DNA of 64,000 nucleotides from Carya illinoinensis (Eukaryota; Streptophyta; Magnoliopsida; Fagales; Juglandaceae), in the NCBI RefSeq assembly GCF_018687715.1, contig NC_056761.1, forward strand, positions 20,142,001-20,206,000. The letters run 5' to 3'. Of the stretch, positions 1 through 11,095 are shown piece by piece. Position 1 is the stretch's first letter, and every line of letters starts with the position of its first letter. The position numbers and the translations under genes are program-made. Under the pieces are notes generated by a model. The model worked only from the letters and a program-made list of their open reading frames with translations. It searched no databases and was not told the origin of the DNA.

Positions 1-250
1 AAAAAGAGAAAAAGGAAAAAGGGAAAAGAAAAGATGGAGGGAAGAAATGAGGTCCAATCCTCACTCCGGAAAACAAAACAGATCTGCCGAAAACAAGATT
101 AAAAACCGTAAAACGACTAAATAAAATAAACACCGCATCAAATAAATAAAAACCAATTAAAATACATTAATTTAAAATAAATAAACCAATATATTAATTA
201 AATTAAAAACAACACTTCAGTGAAAATACACGTAAAAGTGGGTCATCACA
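1..250 (-). mobile_element. Truncated Ty3 LTR end (Tekay-like), minus orientation
   Basis: This is the 5' portion of an LTR read on the minus strand. Its order of features matches the LTR at 51929-54090: a purine-rich run, then a stretch resembling ATGAGGTCCAATCCTCAC, then AAACGACTAAATAAAATAA, ending in TGAAAATACACG and GGGTCATCACA at 250. The plus-strand relative at 58624 begins TGTGATACCC, the complement of this end. Only the last ~250 bases are inside the window, so I cannot tell a solo LTR from a full element. The 32 bases after it (251-282) are the left flank of the next element. Confidence 0.6.
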
Positions 251-277
251 ATTGTGGCCACTTTTGCTGCTGCAATA

Positions 278-282
278 GGTTA
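278..282. repeat. Target-site duplication GGTTA, left copy
   Basis: GGTTA stands directly before the LTR start TGTGACGCCC and is repeated exactly at 9955-9959 after the other LTR. A perfect 5-bp duplication shows that 283-9954 arrived as one integration and that the flanks 1-282 and 9955 onward were once contiguous. Confidence 0.9.
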
Positions 283-3015
283 TGTGACGCCCCCAAATTC
301 TGTTTGGGATTGGACGGACATTTGAAGCGTTGAGACATGTAACACAAGGTTACCTGCCCCTGTTCATGACATATAAGATGCAATATTCCTAACATCATCT
401 AACATTATGCAATATTCGCAGCGGATAGATTTTTTTTCTTTAGCAATACTATGCACCAAATTGAAAATATCCCAAATGCTTAAAACATACTTCATACATA
501 AAGACCCATTGAAGAACGAAGATCACAACACTAGTCCAAAATGGTTATGATCCAAAAAATACTGGAGATACAACTCCATCGTACAAGTAGTAATTTACGT
601 TAATTACTATATTAACATTGGCGTTGCACCGTCACTCAGTCAACTGTATTTAGTTGGTCAGCTCCTGATTCTCCTTCAGGTCCTGTAACAAGATCTACCA
701 TTCGGAGGGAATGATAGTTGGGACTACTATAGTGAGATTTGATTACAAATCTCAGTAACCTAACAAAAAACTTTCATACAGGCTAATGATGCATGGATGA
801 CAATAAAAGTATGAATGCATAATCAAATTCATAAGTAATTAAAGAATAACTTGACGTACAACATAGTATAACTGACATAACTTAAATTGAAATGTGAACT
901 GAACTTGACTTGACATGAACTTGATCTGAAACTTAACTTAACATGAACTTGCTCTGAAACTTGACTTAACATAAACGTGATCTGAAACTTATTCTTTAAC
1001 TGCTTAAATACATACTCCACAATTGTTGCGGCCCCATATGTTCTACATGTAAATACATACACTACAGTTGTTGTGGCCCCATATATTCTACAAGCCATAA
1101 TTGCTGTGTCTCACGTAGTGTATGCGTCACAATTGCTGTGACCCCATACATCGTGTGCCACAGTTGTTGTGGACCTCACAAAATTGAATGTAATTCAAGA
1201 TGAAACGTGACTAGAATATGAATGGACAGAAGCCCTGACGTAACATAACGTGACTTGAACATAACTTGAAAGACATGACCAACTTGAGATAGAGTTATAT
1301 AGTGACATGACTTAAACATGTAACACACAATATTTCATAACATGATATCACATGTAACAGAAACATACTTAACATGACATACTTGCAATAGTGAATATGA
1401 CATGACATATATAATAAAACACATACATAGACTGTAGTTCCTTTTCTTAGCACACATACACAGTAGACTGCTAGTAAGTTAAAAGCTAACTTACCTTGAT
1501 CTCCGCGTTTCCTATGAAAACTCAAGAGCGATCACGAGGAACTGTAATTAGTAATTCTAAAAGTTAGAACTACATCACTAGTAATTTTAAATATGGAAAA
1601 ATACTAACTTAAGAGTAAAATTTTCATTTTACCCTCTACATGTGAGAAAATAACCATTTTACCCATAACTTAAGGGTTTTGCATGCTAACTCCAAAAGTC
1701 ACCAAAATTTACACGCCTCATGTAAATTTTATCCTAAGCTCAAATATCAATTTACAAAAATTTAAAACTAATCACAACTATTAAAACTCCATAGGGCCGA
1801 AATTCCCATATGCTATTTCCTTTGATTTTTGTTTCCAACTTGTTTTGATCAACCTTTTGATCTATGACTTATAAAGATGTGATCTTCAAACCAAACCATC
1901 ACATGATTTAAAAATATGTTCTAAAACATATATAAGCTTCTAATTCAAGATCACATGGTTAAAAATTAACCAAAACATAAATTTAGCCAAGAACATCCAC
2001 ACTTTGGCCTATCCGAATATCTCTTTGCATAAAATTTCATATCTTTGAAACTAACATCAAAGATATTCTAAATAATATTATAACATGTATATAAGAGGCT
2101 TAGGATCCTCCAATAAAATTATCATAGCCATTGGAATAGGTTTAGACCATCAAAGAGTTAAGCTTTCTCAAAACAGAAATTGTTTTTCCTCTTCCAGTTT
2201 CTAAGTTTCTAAATCTAAACAAATATTTCATCAAAACCTTTAATCATGCAACAAATCCTCAACCAATAAACATACACACATGTTAAAAATACTCCATAAA
2301 CATTTTGGACCAAGATCTATCCATTAACTTGGTCAAAAACTCCAAAATATAACATATTCTCTTGTTTATCTCACAGAGTGACCTTTGTAGGGTTTAAACA
2401 ATATTGTTCTGACCAAATGATCTTAAAATGGAGCAAATAAGCTATCCACATAAACTATACTCAAAGAGGAACAACTTTTATGAAGGAGACTTTATGATAA
2501 AACACTTACAAAAGCTTCAAAATGGGTGTGAAAAAGAACACCTAAAAGTTGTCCGAGAGAGAGTGTTTGGTATTCTTTCAATGAAAAGTGTAAAGGAAGA
2601 TAATTTTTTGGGAAGTGGCTGAAGATATTTATGCATAAGATATGGAAGAGGATGAGGCTAGAGTGAGGATTGAGTGTAGGTCTCTCTTACCTAATAATAT
2701 CTACGAAAATCAGCTCAAGATATATATATTTTTTTAAAAAATATCCACAAAATCAGTTCAAGATATTTTCTAAAGGTGGAGAGTAGACTTGGAAGAGCGA
2801 GGTGGCTAAGATCTTTCCATGTATCCAATTCAAACTTTTTTAACTATCTCCAATAATAAAAAACACACTTCTGATACCATAGTGAGTAATAATACTAACT
2901 GTGTAGTTAAACTAAAACCTATACGATTAATAGATTCGTGAAAACTTATTGGATCTTCACGAGATTCCTAAAGCCAACAGGAATTTCATCATTGAATTTC
3001 TAGCGGGCTGTTACA
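283..3015 (-). repeat. LTR of the 283-9954 element (its 3' LTR), 2733 bp
   Basis: It begins TGTGACGCCCCC and ends GGGCTGTTACA, matching 6985-9954 along its length. It is about 240 bp shorter than the other LTR, mainly because it holds fewer units of two internal tandem repeats (around 1010-1170 and 2690-2765). Small ORFs inside it are repeat artefacts. Confidence 0.92.
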
Positions 3016-3038
3016 ACCTCCTCCCCTAAAAAAAAAAA
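3016..3038 (-). other. Polypurine tract
   Basis: Directly inside the LTR, the minus strand reads a run of A and T followed by AGGGGAGGAGG. This is the usual primer for plus-strand DNA synthesis, at the expected place next to the 3' LTR. Confidence 0.75.
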
Positions 3039-3201
3039 TTCGTCCTCGAAATCGACATAAGTAACAAACCAAGAGTTAAGGAAACACATACACTTTATTG
3101 ATATCTAAACAAAGAAGTACAACATCTGATATAGTCAGTCCCGTACAAGTGAACCACAAAATATCAACTAAGGAAGCCAAAACGACTCTACAAGACTGAA
3201 T

Positions 3202-4257
3202 TTAGATGTCAAATAATTGGAGGTACTTGGCTCGCATTTCAACTTCCTTTTCCCGAGTCGCCTCTTCAATATTATGGTTTTGCCAAAGTACTTTGACCAA
3301 TGGAATCTTACAGTTCCGCAACTCTTTATCTTTCCAGTCAATAATTTGCATCAGCTTCTCTTCATAGGTCAAGTTGAATTGTGAAGGTATACTATCGGGA
3401 TCCACTATCATTGGTGTCTGATTCCCAAAACTCTTCTTCAAAGAAGATACGTGAAAAATATTATGAATTCCATGGAACTCAGTTAGCAATTCCAAATGAT
3501 AAGCAACTACTCCCACTTTCTCCAATATCTCATAGGGTCCCACGTATCTCGGGCTTAACTTACTTTTCACTCCGAAACGACTTACTCCTCTCATAGGAGA
3601 TACATTCACATAGACCCAATCTTCAACTTTAAAATCTATGCTCCTTCGATTATCAGTGTAGCTCTTCTATCGACTCTGTGCTGTTTTCATCATTTCTTTA
3701 ATCAGGTGAACTTGGTCATTTATCTCTTGCAAGACTTCTAGTCCAACTACTTTACTTTCACCTACTTCATTCCAATACAAAGGTGATCTACACTTTCTAC
3801 CATACAAGGCTTCATATGTTACCATTTGAATAGTGGCCTGGAAACTATTGTTATAAGCAAATTCTACCAAAGATAGTTGCTTCTCCCAACTCTCTTCGTA
3901 ATTCAAAACACAGGTTCTTAGCATATCTTTCAAAGTTTGAATCGTCCTTTCTGTCTGTCCATATGTTTGTGGGTGGTACGCACTACTAAACCTCAAACTA
4001 GAGTCCATCGACTCTTGTAAACTTTTCCAGAAGTGTAACATAAAACGAGGGTCTCTATCTGACACGATCGTCTTAGGTACTCCATGCAATCTGACAATCT
4101 CTGCTATATAAATTATTGTCAATCTTCTAGAGAATCTGTATTCTTGATGGGTATGAAGTGAGCACTTCTCGTCAGACGATCAACTATTATCCAGATAATA
4201 TTATTTCTAGCTAAGGTCCTTGGAAAGCCCACTATAAAATCCATCGAAATTGAAGTA
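3202..4257 (-). pseudogene. Integrase C-terminal part and chromodomain, decayed
   Basis: Reading down the minus strand, the integrase core starts at SMDFIVGFP near 4250. It continues with the second catalytic Asp in VSDRDPRF and the glutamate in TYGQTERT, then the C-terminal domain (SPRYVGPYEILEKVG, FHVSSLKKSFG) and a chromodomain-like end (WKDKELRNCKIPLVKVLW) finishing at 3202. The family motif TDGQ reads TYGQ here. A TAG follows AQSR near 3667, and the 5' part is in another frame from the rest. The integrase zinc-binding domain is missing because similarity stops abruptly near 4257. This is a dead pol fragment. Confidence 0.88.
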
Positions 4258-4635
4258 AGTAAGAAATAGCAAGTTAAGGAAGAGGTGTTGCTTACCAACC
4301 TGCTATCTATCCTGTATATATTTACCTTTGAGATTATGTCATTCTTTAACTCTCTTACTTTAATTAACAATTATATTATAATTCTTTCTGCATGGTTGAC
4401 CAAGTTGTATCGACATACTCTCCAAACCTAAAACTTCAAGTAAATAATCTTCCGAAACTCTTCCTTAGAAAAACATAAGCGATATACTTTAAGTGTTCTT
4501 GTAAATAACATAGTTAGTAGAGAATTCATCAAAATTAAGCCGTTAACCTCTCTTTTTCTTTTCAACAAAAATGGTGGCACTCTGTTTTAGACCAGATAAG
4601 CTCTGATCCGCATTCTTTTTACAGCTCTTTTGTAG

Positions 4636-4840
4636 CTGTCAGGCACCGCAGAGCTATGATACTACATCGCTCGTCTGTAGCTGTCAGGCACGAGCTATGA
4701 TACTACATCGCTCATCTGTAGCTGTCAGGCGCCGCAGAGGTATGATGCTACATCTCTTGTCTCTTGTAGAGAGATGCTTCACAAGAGATGTTGTGAAACA
4801 ATAGAAATGCTTTGTCACAATTTTCTCTATAAAAGAATTA
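4636..4840 (+). promoter_or_regulatory. Tandem-repeat enhancer-like block and TATA box
   Basis: Three imperfect direct repeats of about 45 bp start with TGTAGCTGTCAGGC and continue with GAGCTATGATACTACATC (4636-4755). About 80 bp after the third repeat comes CTATAAAAGA (about 4829-4838), a good TATA box. About 100 bp of pyrimidine-rich leader then runs to the first ATG at 4936. Repeats, TATA box, leader and ORF in this order look like a compact polymerase II promoter, of the kind found in plant pararetroviruses or LTRs. Promoter function is inferred. Confidence 0.5.
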
Positions 4841-4935
4841 TTCAGTTCATCTTTATTCGCATCTCATTTTCTTCACTTTTCTGAATTTAGTCTGCATTCT
4901 TACTCTGCAATCTCTTTCTGCATTCTCACTCTGCA

Positions 4936-5262
4936 ATGGCTCAGCAATCTTCTCATAATCAATATATGAGGTATTCTGCACTTCATTCACCAATTGTTTT
5001 TGCTTCTACCATAGGTGCTATAATACAATACAATAATGATCTGACTAATAAGTCAGATGATGAAATTATCTACGAGCTTGTGAGTCTCGGTACTTGATAC
5101 TCATCAACCATTGTCGCATTTTCTCAGCGACTACAATCCAAGACTGGTGGGGTTGACAAACTCAACGAGAATATTTCCATCATTCAGCGGCTTCTTCTGG
5201 AGTCCAACATGAAGATAGAAGCACTAAAGCAAGAGAACAAAAATTTAAAATCTTTTGCTTAA
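4936..5262 (+). pseudogene. Short unknown ORF with coiled-coil-like C-terminus, one in-frame stop
   Basis: An ATG at 4936 opens a 109-codon frame ending in TAA at 5260-5262, broken by a TGA at 5095-5097 (codon 54). The second half is rich in Leu, Ile, Glu, Lys and Asn in a heptad-like spacing, suggesting a coiled coil. It lies about 100 bp downstream of the TATA box. The family is not recognised. A small pararetrovirus-like protein relic (endogenous Caulimoviridae) is possible because of the promoter architecture, but I see no movement protein, coat zinc finger or RT nearby, so this is a weak suggestion only. Confidence 0.35.
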
Positions 5263-5702
5263 ATCTTCTTTTCGATTGCCTACTCCTTTAGGTAGGAAGG
5301 ACATGCAGATTTTTGAAGAGAAAGAGAGTTTAAAGAATGAGATGAAGAGCTTCAAATGTCTGTAATTTTGTTTTGAGATAAAAATAATATTTCATAAATA
5401 TTCATATTTGTGTTTCTATCTTCTGGTAGATGTTCTGTGTGCTCTATTTTATTTCTCCTTTAATAATGCACACTTATTACAAAATCGTAATATGAATATG
5501 AAATACTAATTGTATTTAAGAGATGGTATTTCAGATCTAATAATTTCATTTATCTCCCCCTTGAAGTCGCAAGGATTTCAGATCTATATTTTAAATATGT
5601 GCAAATTTTATGAGCTCTTTTGGAGCCTCAATGTATGTCATGATCCAATAATCCATATAAATATGCAGTTAATCATGTATATCCAATCAATCTTAACTAA
5701 GC

Positions 5703-6815
5703 TTAACAATGTAGAGGTCTTAGAAATATACCAGGAATGGCATTTGCTCTATATGTTCTTGGGGCATCAGTGTCTGTCTCTCCAGGAGTGACTGCATACA
5801 CTCGAGCTGACACTGGAGGCCGTGGCTTTGGTTTGAGATCTTTGTTGGGCACAATACCTTTCCTCTGAGTTCTCTTGGGACAATTTTTGATCACATGGTC
5901 GGGTTGGCCACATCCGAAATAAAGTTCTAAGGTGAGGTTACACTTGCCTCCATGGTTCTTTCCGCACATCTCACATATTGGATATATGGTCAGCATTGAG
6001 CTTTTAGTCTCAATGCCTTTCCCTTTGTCTAGTCCAATAAACACCTTCTTCCTTCCTGAACTTTCTTCACTAGCATACAGTGAAGTCCTCTTTCTTTCTG
6101 CAATGACTGAGGTGGTCAAGCTTTTCTGCTTTACCTCTGCTATGGCAGCGACGTTTACCATCTCTTGGTAATTTTCTATTCTAAGGCAAGCTACTTGACT
6201 TTAGATTCTAGACTGAGGTCCTACTTGAAACTTCTGTGCCTGCATCCTTTGAGTTGAAATTAAGTGTGGTACAAACCTTCCCAACGCCATGAACTTGGCG
6301 GCATATTGCTCTATAGTCGAACTGCCTTGTGTTAAGGAAGCGAACTTCAGGGCCTTCAGTTATTTGACAGAGTCTGGGAAGAATCTGTTGTCAAACTCTT
6401 CCTTGAACCTCTCCCAAGATAATGCAGCCACACTTCCTAGTTCCTTAACTATAAATTGCCTATGTGTATCTCACCATATTCGAGCTTCTTCTTGGAATAG
6501 GTATCCAGCATATAGAATCTTTTGGTCCTCAAGACATCCACAAATCTCGTACGTTCTCTCGAGATCTATAATCCATTTCTCGGCTCTCAGTGGCCCTTCA
6601 TTACCAAAAAAATTCAGGTAACGGTGAATCAAAAACTTCTCATATAGACGACCCCTAACTTCGGGTCTAGGTACGTGCACTTGTTGCTGTTACTGATGTC
6701 TAAGCACGTCAGTCAGCATATGTACAGCTTCAGCTAATCCTCCAACCATAGGAGAATTTTGATTCTCCTGATTGAAGTCTCTCTCAGGGTTTCGAGGTAT
6801 TCTACCGCGAGTCAT
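5703..6815 (-). pseudogene. Ty3 gag, decayed
   Basis: The likely start is the ATG at 6815-6813 (MTRGRIPRNPER). A TAA interrupts after VLRHQ near 6690. The gag core follows (FLIHRYLNFFGNEGPLRAEKW, LERTYEICGC) and is then interrupted by frame changes. The C-terminal part (6161-5731) holds a CX2C...C cluster (CEMCGKNHGGKC) and one retroviral zinc knuckle at CGQPDHVIKNC with an altered first Cys position. It ends with ARVYAVTPGETDTDAP, the same gag-to-protease linker as in the elements at 57.7 and 61.8 kb. Gag forms the virus-like particle and binds RNA. This copy is non-coding today. Confidence 0.85.
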
Positions 6816-6968
6816 TTGTCCATTCCTTAAACACACAAGTATAATTATTACAACCACATACTACCTTTCATTCCTTTAAGAAATCCAAGCCTAATGTCGA
6901 CTAAAATTTCAAGCCTAATATTTGGTGCATTTCCTAAAGACATGTGAATTTATTACCCAGAGACGTAT

Positions 6969-6983
6969 TGCTCTGATACCACC
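6969..6983 (-). other. Primer binding site (initiator Met-tRNA)
   Basis: The minus strand reads GGTGGTATCAGAGCA directly inside the LTR edge at 6985. TGGTATCAGAGC is complementary to the 3' end of plant initiator Met-tRNA, the usual primer for Ty3 and many Ty1 elements. Confidence 0.9.
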
Positions 6984-7704
6984 CTGTGACACCCCCAAAT
7001 TCTGTTCGGGATCGTACGAACATTTGAAGCGTCGAGACATGTAACACAAGGTTACCTGCCCCCATTCACGACATATAAGATGCAATGTTCCTAACATGCA
7101 TCTAACATTATGCAATATTCACAGCGGATAAAATTTTTTCTTTAGCAATACTATGCACCAAATTAAAAATATCTCAAATGCTTAAAACATACTTCATACA
7201 TAAAGACCCATTGAACAACTAAGATCACAACACTAGTCCAAAATGGTTATGATCTAAAAAGTATTGGAGATGCAACTCCATCGTACAAGTAGTAATTTAC
7301 GTTAATTACTATATTAACATTAATGTCGCACCGTCGCTCAGTCAACTGTATCTAGTTGGTCAGCTCCTGATTCTCCTTCAGGTCCTGTAACAAGATCTAC
7401 CATTCGGAGGGAATGGTAGTTAGGACTACCATAGTGAGATTTGATTACAAATCTCAGTAGGTTAACAAAAAACTTCTATACAGGCTAATGATGCATGGAT
7501 GACAGTAAAAGCATGAATGCATAATCAAATTCATAAGTAATTAAAGCATAACTTGACGTACAACATAGCATAACTGACATAACTTAAATTGAAATGTGAA
7601 CTGAACTTGAGTTGACATGAACTTGATCTGAAACTTGACTTAACATGAACTTGCTTTGAAACTTCACTTAACATAAACGTGATCTGAAACTTATTAATTA
7701 ACTG

Positions 7705-7990
7705 CTTAATTACATACTCCACAGTTGTTGTGGCCCCATGTATTCTACGTGGAAATACATATTCCACAGTTGTTGTGGCCCCATATATTCTACGCGTCAC
7801 AGTATAATTAAATACATACTCCACAAATGTTGTGGCCCCATGTATTTTACTTGTCACAATGAAGTTAAATACATACTCCACAGTTGTTGTGGCTCCAGGT
7901 ATTCTACATGTCACAATTGCTGTGTCCCACGTAGTGTATGCGTCACAATTGTTGTGACCCCATACTTCGTGTGCCACAGTTGTTGTGGAT
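7705..7990. repeat. LTR minisatellite with CCACA...TGTGG unit
   Basis: About four units of 45-57 bp, each with ACATACTCCACAGTTGTTGT followed by GGCCCCATGTATTCTAC, then two shorter degenerate units. The core CCACAGTTGTTGTGG is a small inverted repeat. The equivalent block in the other LTR (1010-1170) has about two fewer full units. Confidence 0.8.
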
Positions 7991-9489
7991 CTCACGAAAC
8001 TGAATGTAACTCAAGATGAAACGTGACTGGAATATAAAAGGACAGAAGCCCTGACGTAACATAACGTGACTTGAACATAACTTGAAAGACATGACCAACT
8101 TGAGATAGAGTTATATCTTGACATGACTTAAACACGTAACACATATTTCATAACATGATATCACATGTAACAGAAACATACTTAACATGACATACTTGCA
8201 ACAGTGAACATGGCATGACATATATGATAACACACATACATATACTGTAGTTCCTTTACTTAGCACACATACACAGTAGACTGCTAGTAAGTTAAAAGAT
8301 AACTTACCTTGATCTCTGCGTTTCCTATGAAAGCTCAAGCGCGATCACGAGAAACTATAATTAGTGATTCTAAAAGTTAGAACTAAATCACTAGTAATTT
8401 GAAATATGGAAAAATACTAACTTAAGAGTAAAATTTTCATTTTACCCTCTACATGTGAGAAAATGACCATTTTACCCCTAACTTAAGGGTTTTGCATGCT
8501 AGCTCCAAAAGTCACCAAAATTTACATGCCTCATGTAAATTTTATCCTAAGCTCAAATATCAATTTATAAAAATTTAAAACTAATCACAACTATTAAAAC
8601 TCCATAGGGCTGAAATTCCCATATGCTATTTCCTTTGATTTTTGTTTCCAACCTGTTTTGATCAACCTTTTGATCTATGACTTATAAAGATGTGATCTTC
8701 AAACCAAACCATCACATGATTTAAAAAGATGTTATAAAACATATATAAGATTATAATTCATTATCACATGGTTAAAAATTAACCAAAACATAAATTTAGC
8801 CAAGAACATCCACACTTTGGCCTATCCGAATATCTCTTTGCATAAAATTTCATATCTTTGAAACTAACATCAAATATCTTCTAAATAATATTATAACATG
8901 TATATAAGAGGCTTAGGATCCTACAATAAAATTATCAAAGCCATTGGAATAGGTTTAGACCACCAAAGAGTTAAACTTTCTCAAAACAGAAACTGTTTTT
9001 CTCTTCCAATTTCTAAGTTTCTACATCTAAGAAACTGTTTCATCAAAACCTTTAATCATGCAACAAATCCTCAACCAATAATCATATACACATGTTAAAA
9101 ATACTTCATAAAAATTTTGGACAAAGATCTATCCATTAACTTGGTCAAAAACTCCAAAATATAACATATTCTACAGTTTATCTCCCAGAATGAGCTTTCT
9201 AGAGTTTAAACAATATTTGACGGATAAAATGATCTTCAAATGGAACAAATAAGCTATCCACATAAACTAGACTAAAAAAGGAACAACTTGTATGAAGGAG
9301 ACTTTATGATAAAAGACTTACAAATGCTTCGAAATGGGTGTGTAAAAGCACACCTAAAAGCTGTCCGAAAGAGAGTGTTTGGTATTCTTTCAATGAAAAG
9401 TGTAAAGGAAGATAATTTCATGGAAAGTGGCTGGAGGTATTTATGCATAAGATATGGAAGAGGATGAGGCCAGAGTGAGGGTTGAGTGT

Positions 9490-9710
9490 AGGTCTCTCTT
9501 ACCCAATAATATCTATAAAAAGCTCAAGATATTTTTACCTAATAATATCCACAAAAATCAGCTCAAGATTTTTTTATCCAATAATATCCAAAAAAATCAG
9601 CTCAAGATATTTTTACTCAATAATATCCACGAAAATCAACTTAAGATATATATATATATATATATATATTTTATCAATAATATCCACAAAATTAACTCAA
9701 GATATTTTCT
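9490..9710. repeat. LTR minisatellite, AATAATATCCACAAAAATCA unit
   Basis: Five to six units of about 38-42 bp (AATAATATCCACAAAAATCA followed by GCTCAAGATATTTTTA), with a TA run at 9647-9668. The other LTR has only about two units (2690-2765). This difference explains much of the LTR length gap. Confidence 0.8.
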
Positions 9711-9954
9711 AAAGGTGGAGAGTAGACTTGGAAGAGTGAGGTGGTTAAGATCTTTCCATGTGTCCAATTTAAACTTTTTTAACTATCTCCAATAATAAAA
9801 AACACACTTATGATACCATAGTGAGTAATAACATTAACTGTGTAGTTAAACTAAAACCTATACGATTAATAGATTTGTGAAAACTTATGGTGCTTTCACG
9901 AGATTTATAAAGCCAATAGAAATTTCATCATTGAATTTCTAGCGGGCTGTTACA

Positions 9955-9959
9955 GGTTA
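9955..9959. repeat. Target-site duplication GGTTA, right copy
   Basis: Exact match to 278-282, directly after the LTR end TTACA at 9954. Confidence 0.9.
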
Positions 9960-10029
9960 AGCTAGGCATTATGTTTAGTACAAGATTCTTTTGCAGCAAA
10001 TTTTTAAATGCAAAGTCGTCCCATTAAAA

Positions 10030-10850
10030 TGTCATAATGTTCAAATGTTTACAGTAAATGTTCAAACGTTTTTAAAAATTCTTCAATCCCACTAAGTGTC
10101 CCGCCAAGTCTTTTTACATACCGTAATGTTGGAACATAATACTATTGAAATGCTAACGTAAATGAAATTAGGTCCCTATATATGCCATAGAATTAATACG
10201 GGAAATGTCCTGCCAGTTTTTTAGAAAATGCACAAAAATAACATTCAAACATAACACTATTCACATGCAAACGAAATTGAAATTAGGTCCCCATATATGC
10301 CACATAATTAACGCGTGAAAATTCCTGCCAATTTTTTTAGAAACATTTGAACTTAATTATTCCATGCTTGAATGTACCAAAATAACATTCGAACATAACA
10401 TTGTTGACATGCAAATGTAGATGAAATTAGGTCCTCGTATATGTCATAGAATTAAAAAGGGAAACGCCAATGTTTTAAAAACATTTGAACTTAATTATTC
10501 CACATTCGAACGTACCAAAGTACCATTTGAACGTAACGTTATTCACATACGAACATATATAATTTTATGTTCCCCGTATATGCCACACGATCAACGCGGG
10601 AAAGATCCTGCCAAATTTTCTAAAAACGTTTGAACTTCATTGTTTCATGTTCGAATGTAATTTTGTTGACATGTGAATGTAGTTTAAATCAAGTTTTCCA
10701 TATATGGCATAGAATAAATGCGGAAAAGTTTCCGCCAATTGTTTTTTAACATTCGAACGTTCATTATAACTCGAACGTTCATTATAACGTTCCAATGTAA
10801 TTCCTACCATGTTTAATGTTTATTTAATGTTCGAACGTGGTATATATTAA
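10030..10850. repeat. Degenerate tandem array with GTTCGAACGT motifs
   Basis: About five units of roughly 115-160 bp. Each holds GAAATTAGGTCC..TATATGCCA, AATTAACGCGGGAAA, CCTGCCAATTTTTTAGAAA and copies of a partly palindromic motif related to ACATTCGAACGT. The same motif recurs at 12905-13060. Motif-rich arrays at both sides of a block are typical of subterminal regions of DNA transposons (CACTA, Mutator-like), but I did not find terminal inverted repeats, so the element is not assigned. Confidence 0.55.
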
Positions 10851-11095
10851 TGTTCAATACTATAGTAAATTGATATACTATATAGTTATATAGTATAATA
10901 ATCTATATAGTATGTATTAATTTATGTAGTTACTATCGTAAATTATATAATATATAGTAATTAATCTATATAGTTAGTATAGTAAACTGTATAGTATATA
11001 GTAATCAATATAGTGACTGTAGTATATATATAGTAATCTATATAGTTAGCATAGATTACTATATAGTATATAGTAATCTATATATATATATTTTT
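10850..11095. repeat. TA-rich tandem repeat, left part
   Basis: Repeats of AGTATATAGTAATCTATATA and GTTAGTATAGTAAACT with a unit of about 70 bp. The array resumes at 11680 after a 0.6 kb insert, with the same unit. Confidence 0.7.

Larger units (their letters stand above)
4258..5730. other. Unrelated 1.5 kb segment replacing the pol core
   Basis: Between the integrase start (near 4257) and the gag end (5731), no protease, RT, RNase H or integrase zinc-finger similarity is readable in any frame. The two related elements at 51929-64000 carry over 2.5 kb of pol here. The segment is AT-rich and holds, on the plus strand, direct repeats, a TATA box and a short broken ORF (separate entries). The outer parts (4258-4550 and 5400-5730) show nothing I recognise. 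The edges are read from loss of similarity and are good to a few tens of bases. Confidence 0.7.
283..9954 (-). mobile_element. Complete Ty3/gypsy retrotransposon (Tekay-like) with replaced pol core
   Basis: Two long direct LTRs (283-3015 and 6985-9954) flank a short internal region of about 4 kb. A PBS complementary to initiator Met-tRNA lies at 6969-6983 and a polypurine tract near 3016-3038, which fixes minus orientation. Gag and the integrase/chromodomain end are recognisable. Protease, reverse transcriptase and RNase H are absent, and unrelated DNA (about 4258-5730) stands between gag and integrase. The GGTTA duplication is perfect. The element is non-autonomous: it was either mobilised in trans in this form or rearranged after insertion. 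Lineage is inferred from gag, integrase and LTR length. Confidence 0.92.
6985..9954 (-). repeat. LTR of the 283-9954 element (its 5' LTR), 2970 bp
   Basis: It begins TGTGACACCCCC and ends GGGCTGTTACA, followed by the GGTTA duplication. It is co-linear with 283-3015 but carries expanded internal repeats: a block at about 7705-7990 and a block at about 9490-9710. Both LTRs also share scattered substitutions and small indels, so the insertion is not recent. Confidence 0.92.

Noticed and set aside
829..1098. Minus-strand open frame with repeated IYGATTTVVYVF-like units, also at 7531-7995
   Set aside because: It is the translation of a minisatellite inside the LTRs of one retrotransposon; copy number differs between the two LTRs and no protein family is involved.
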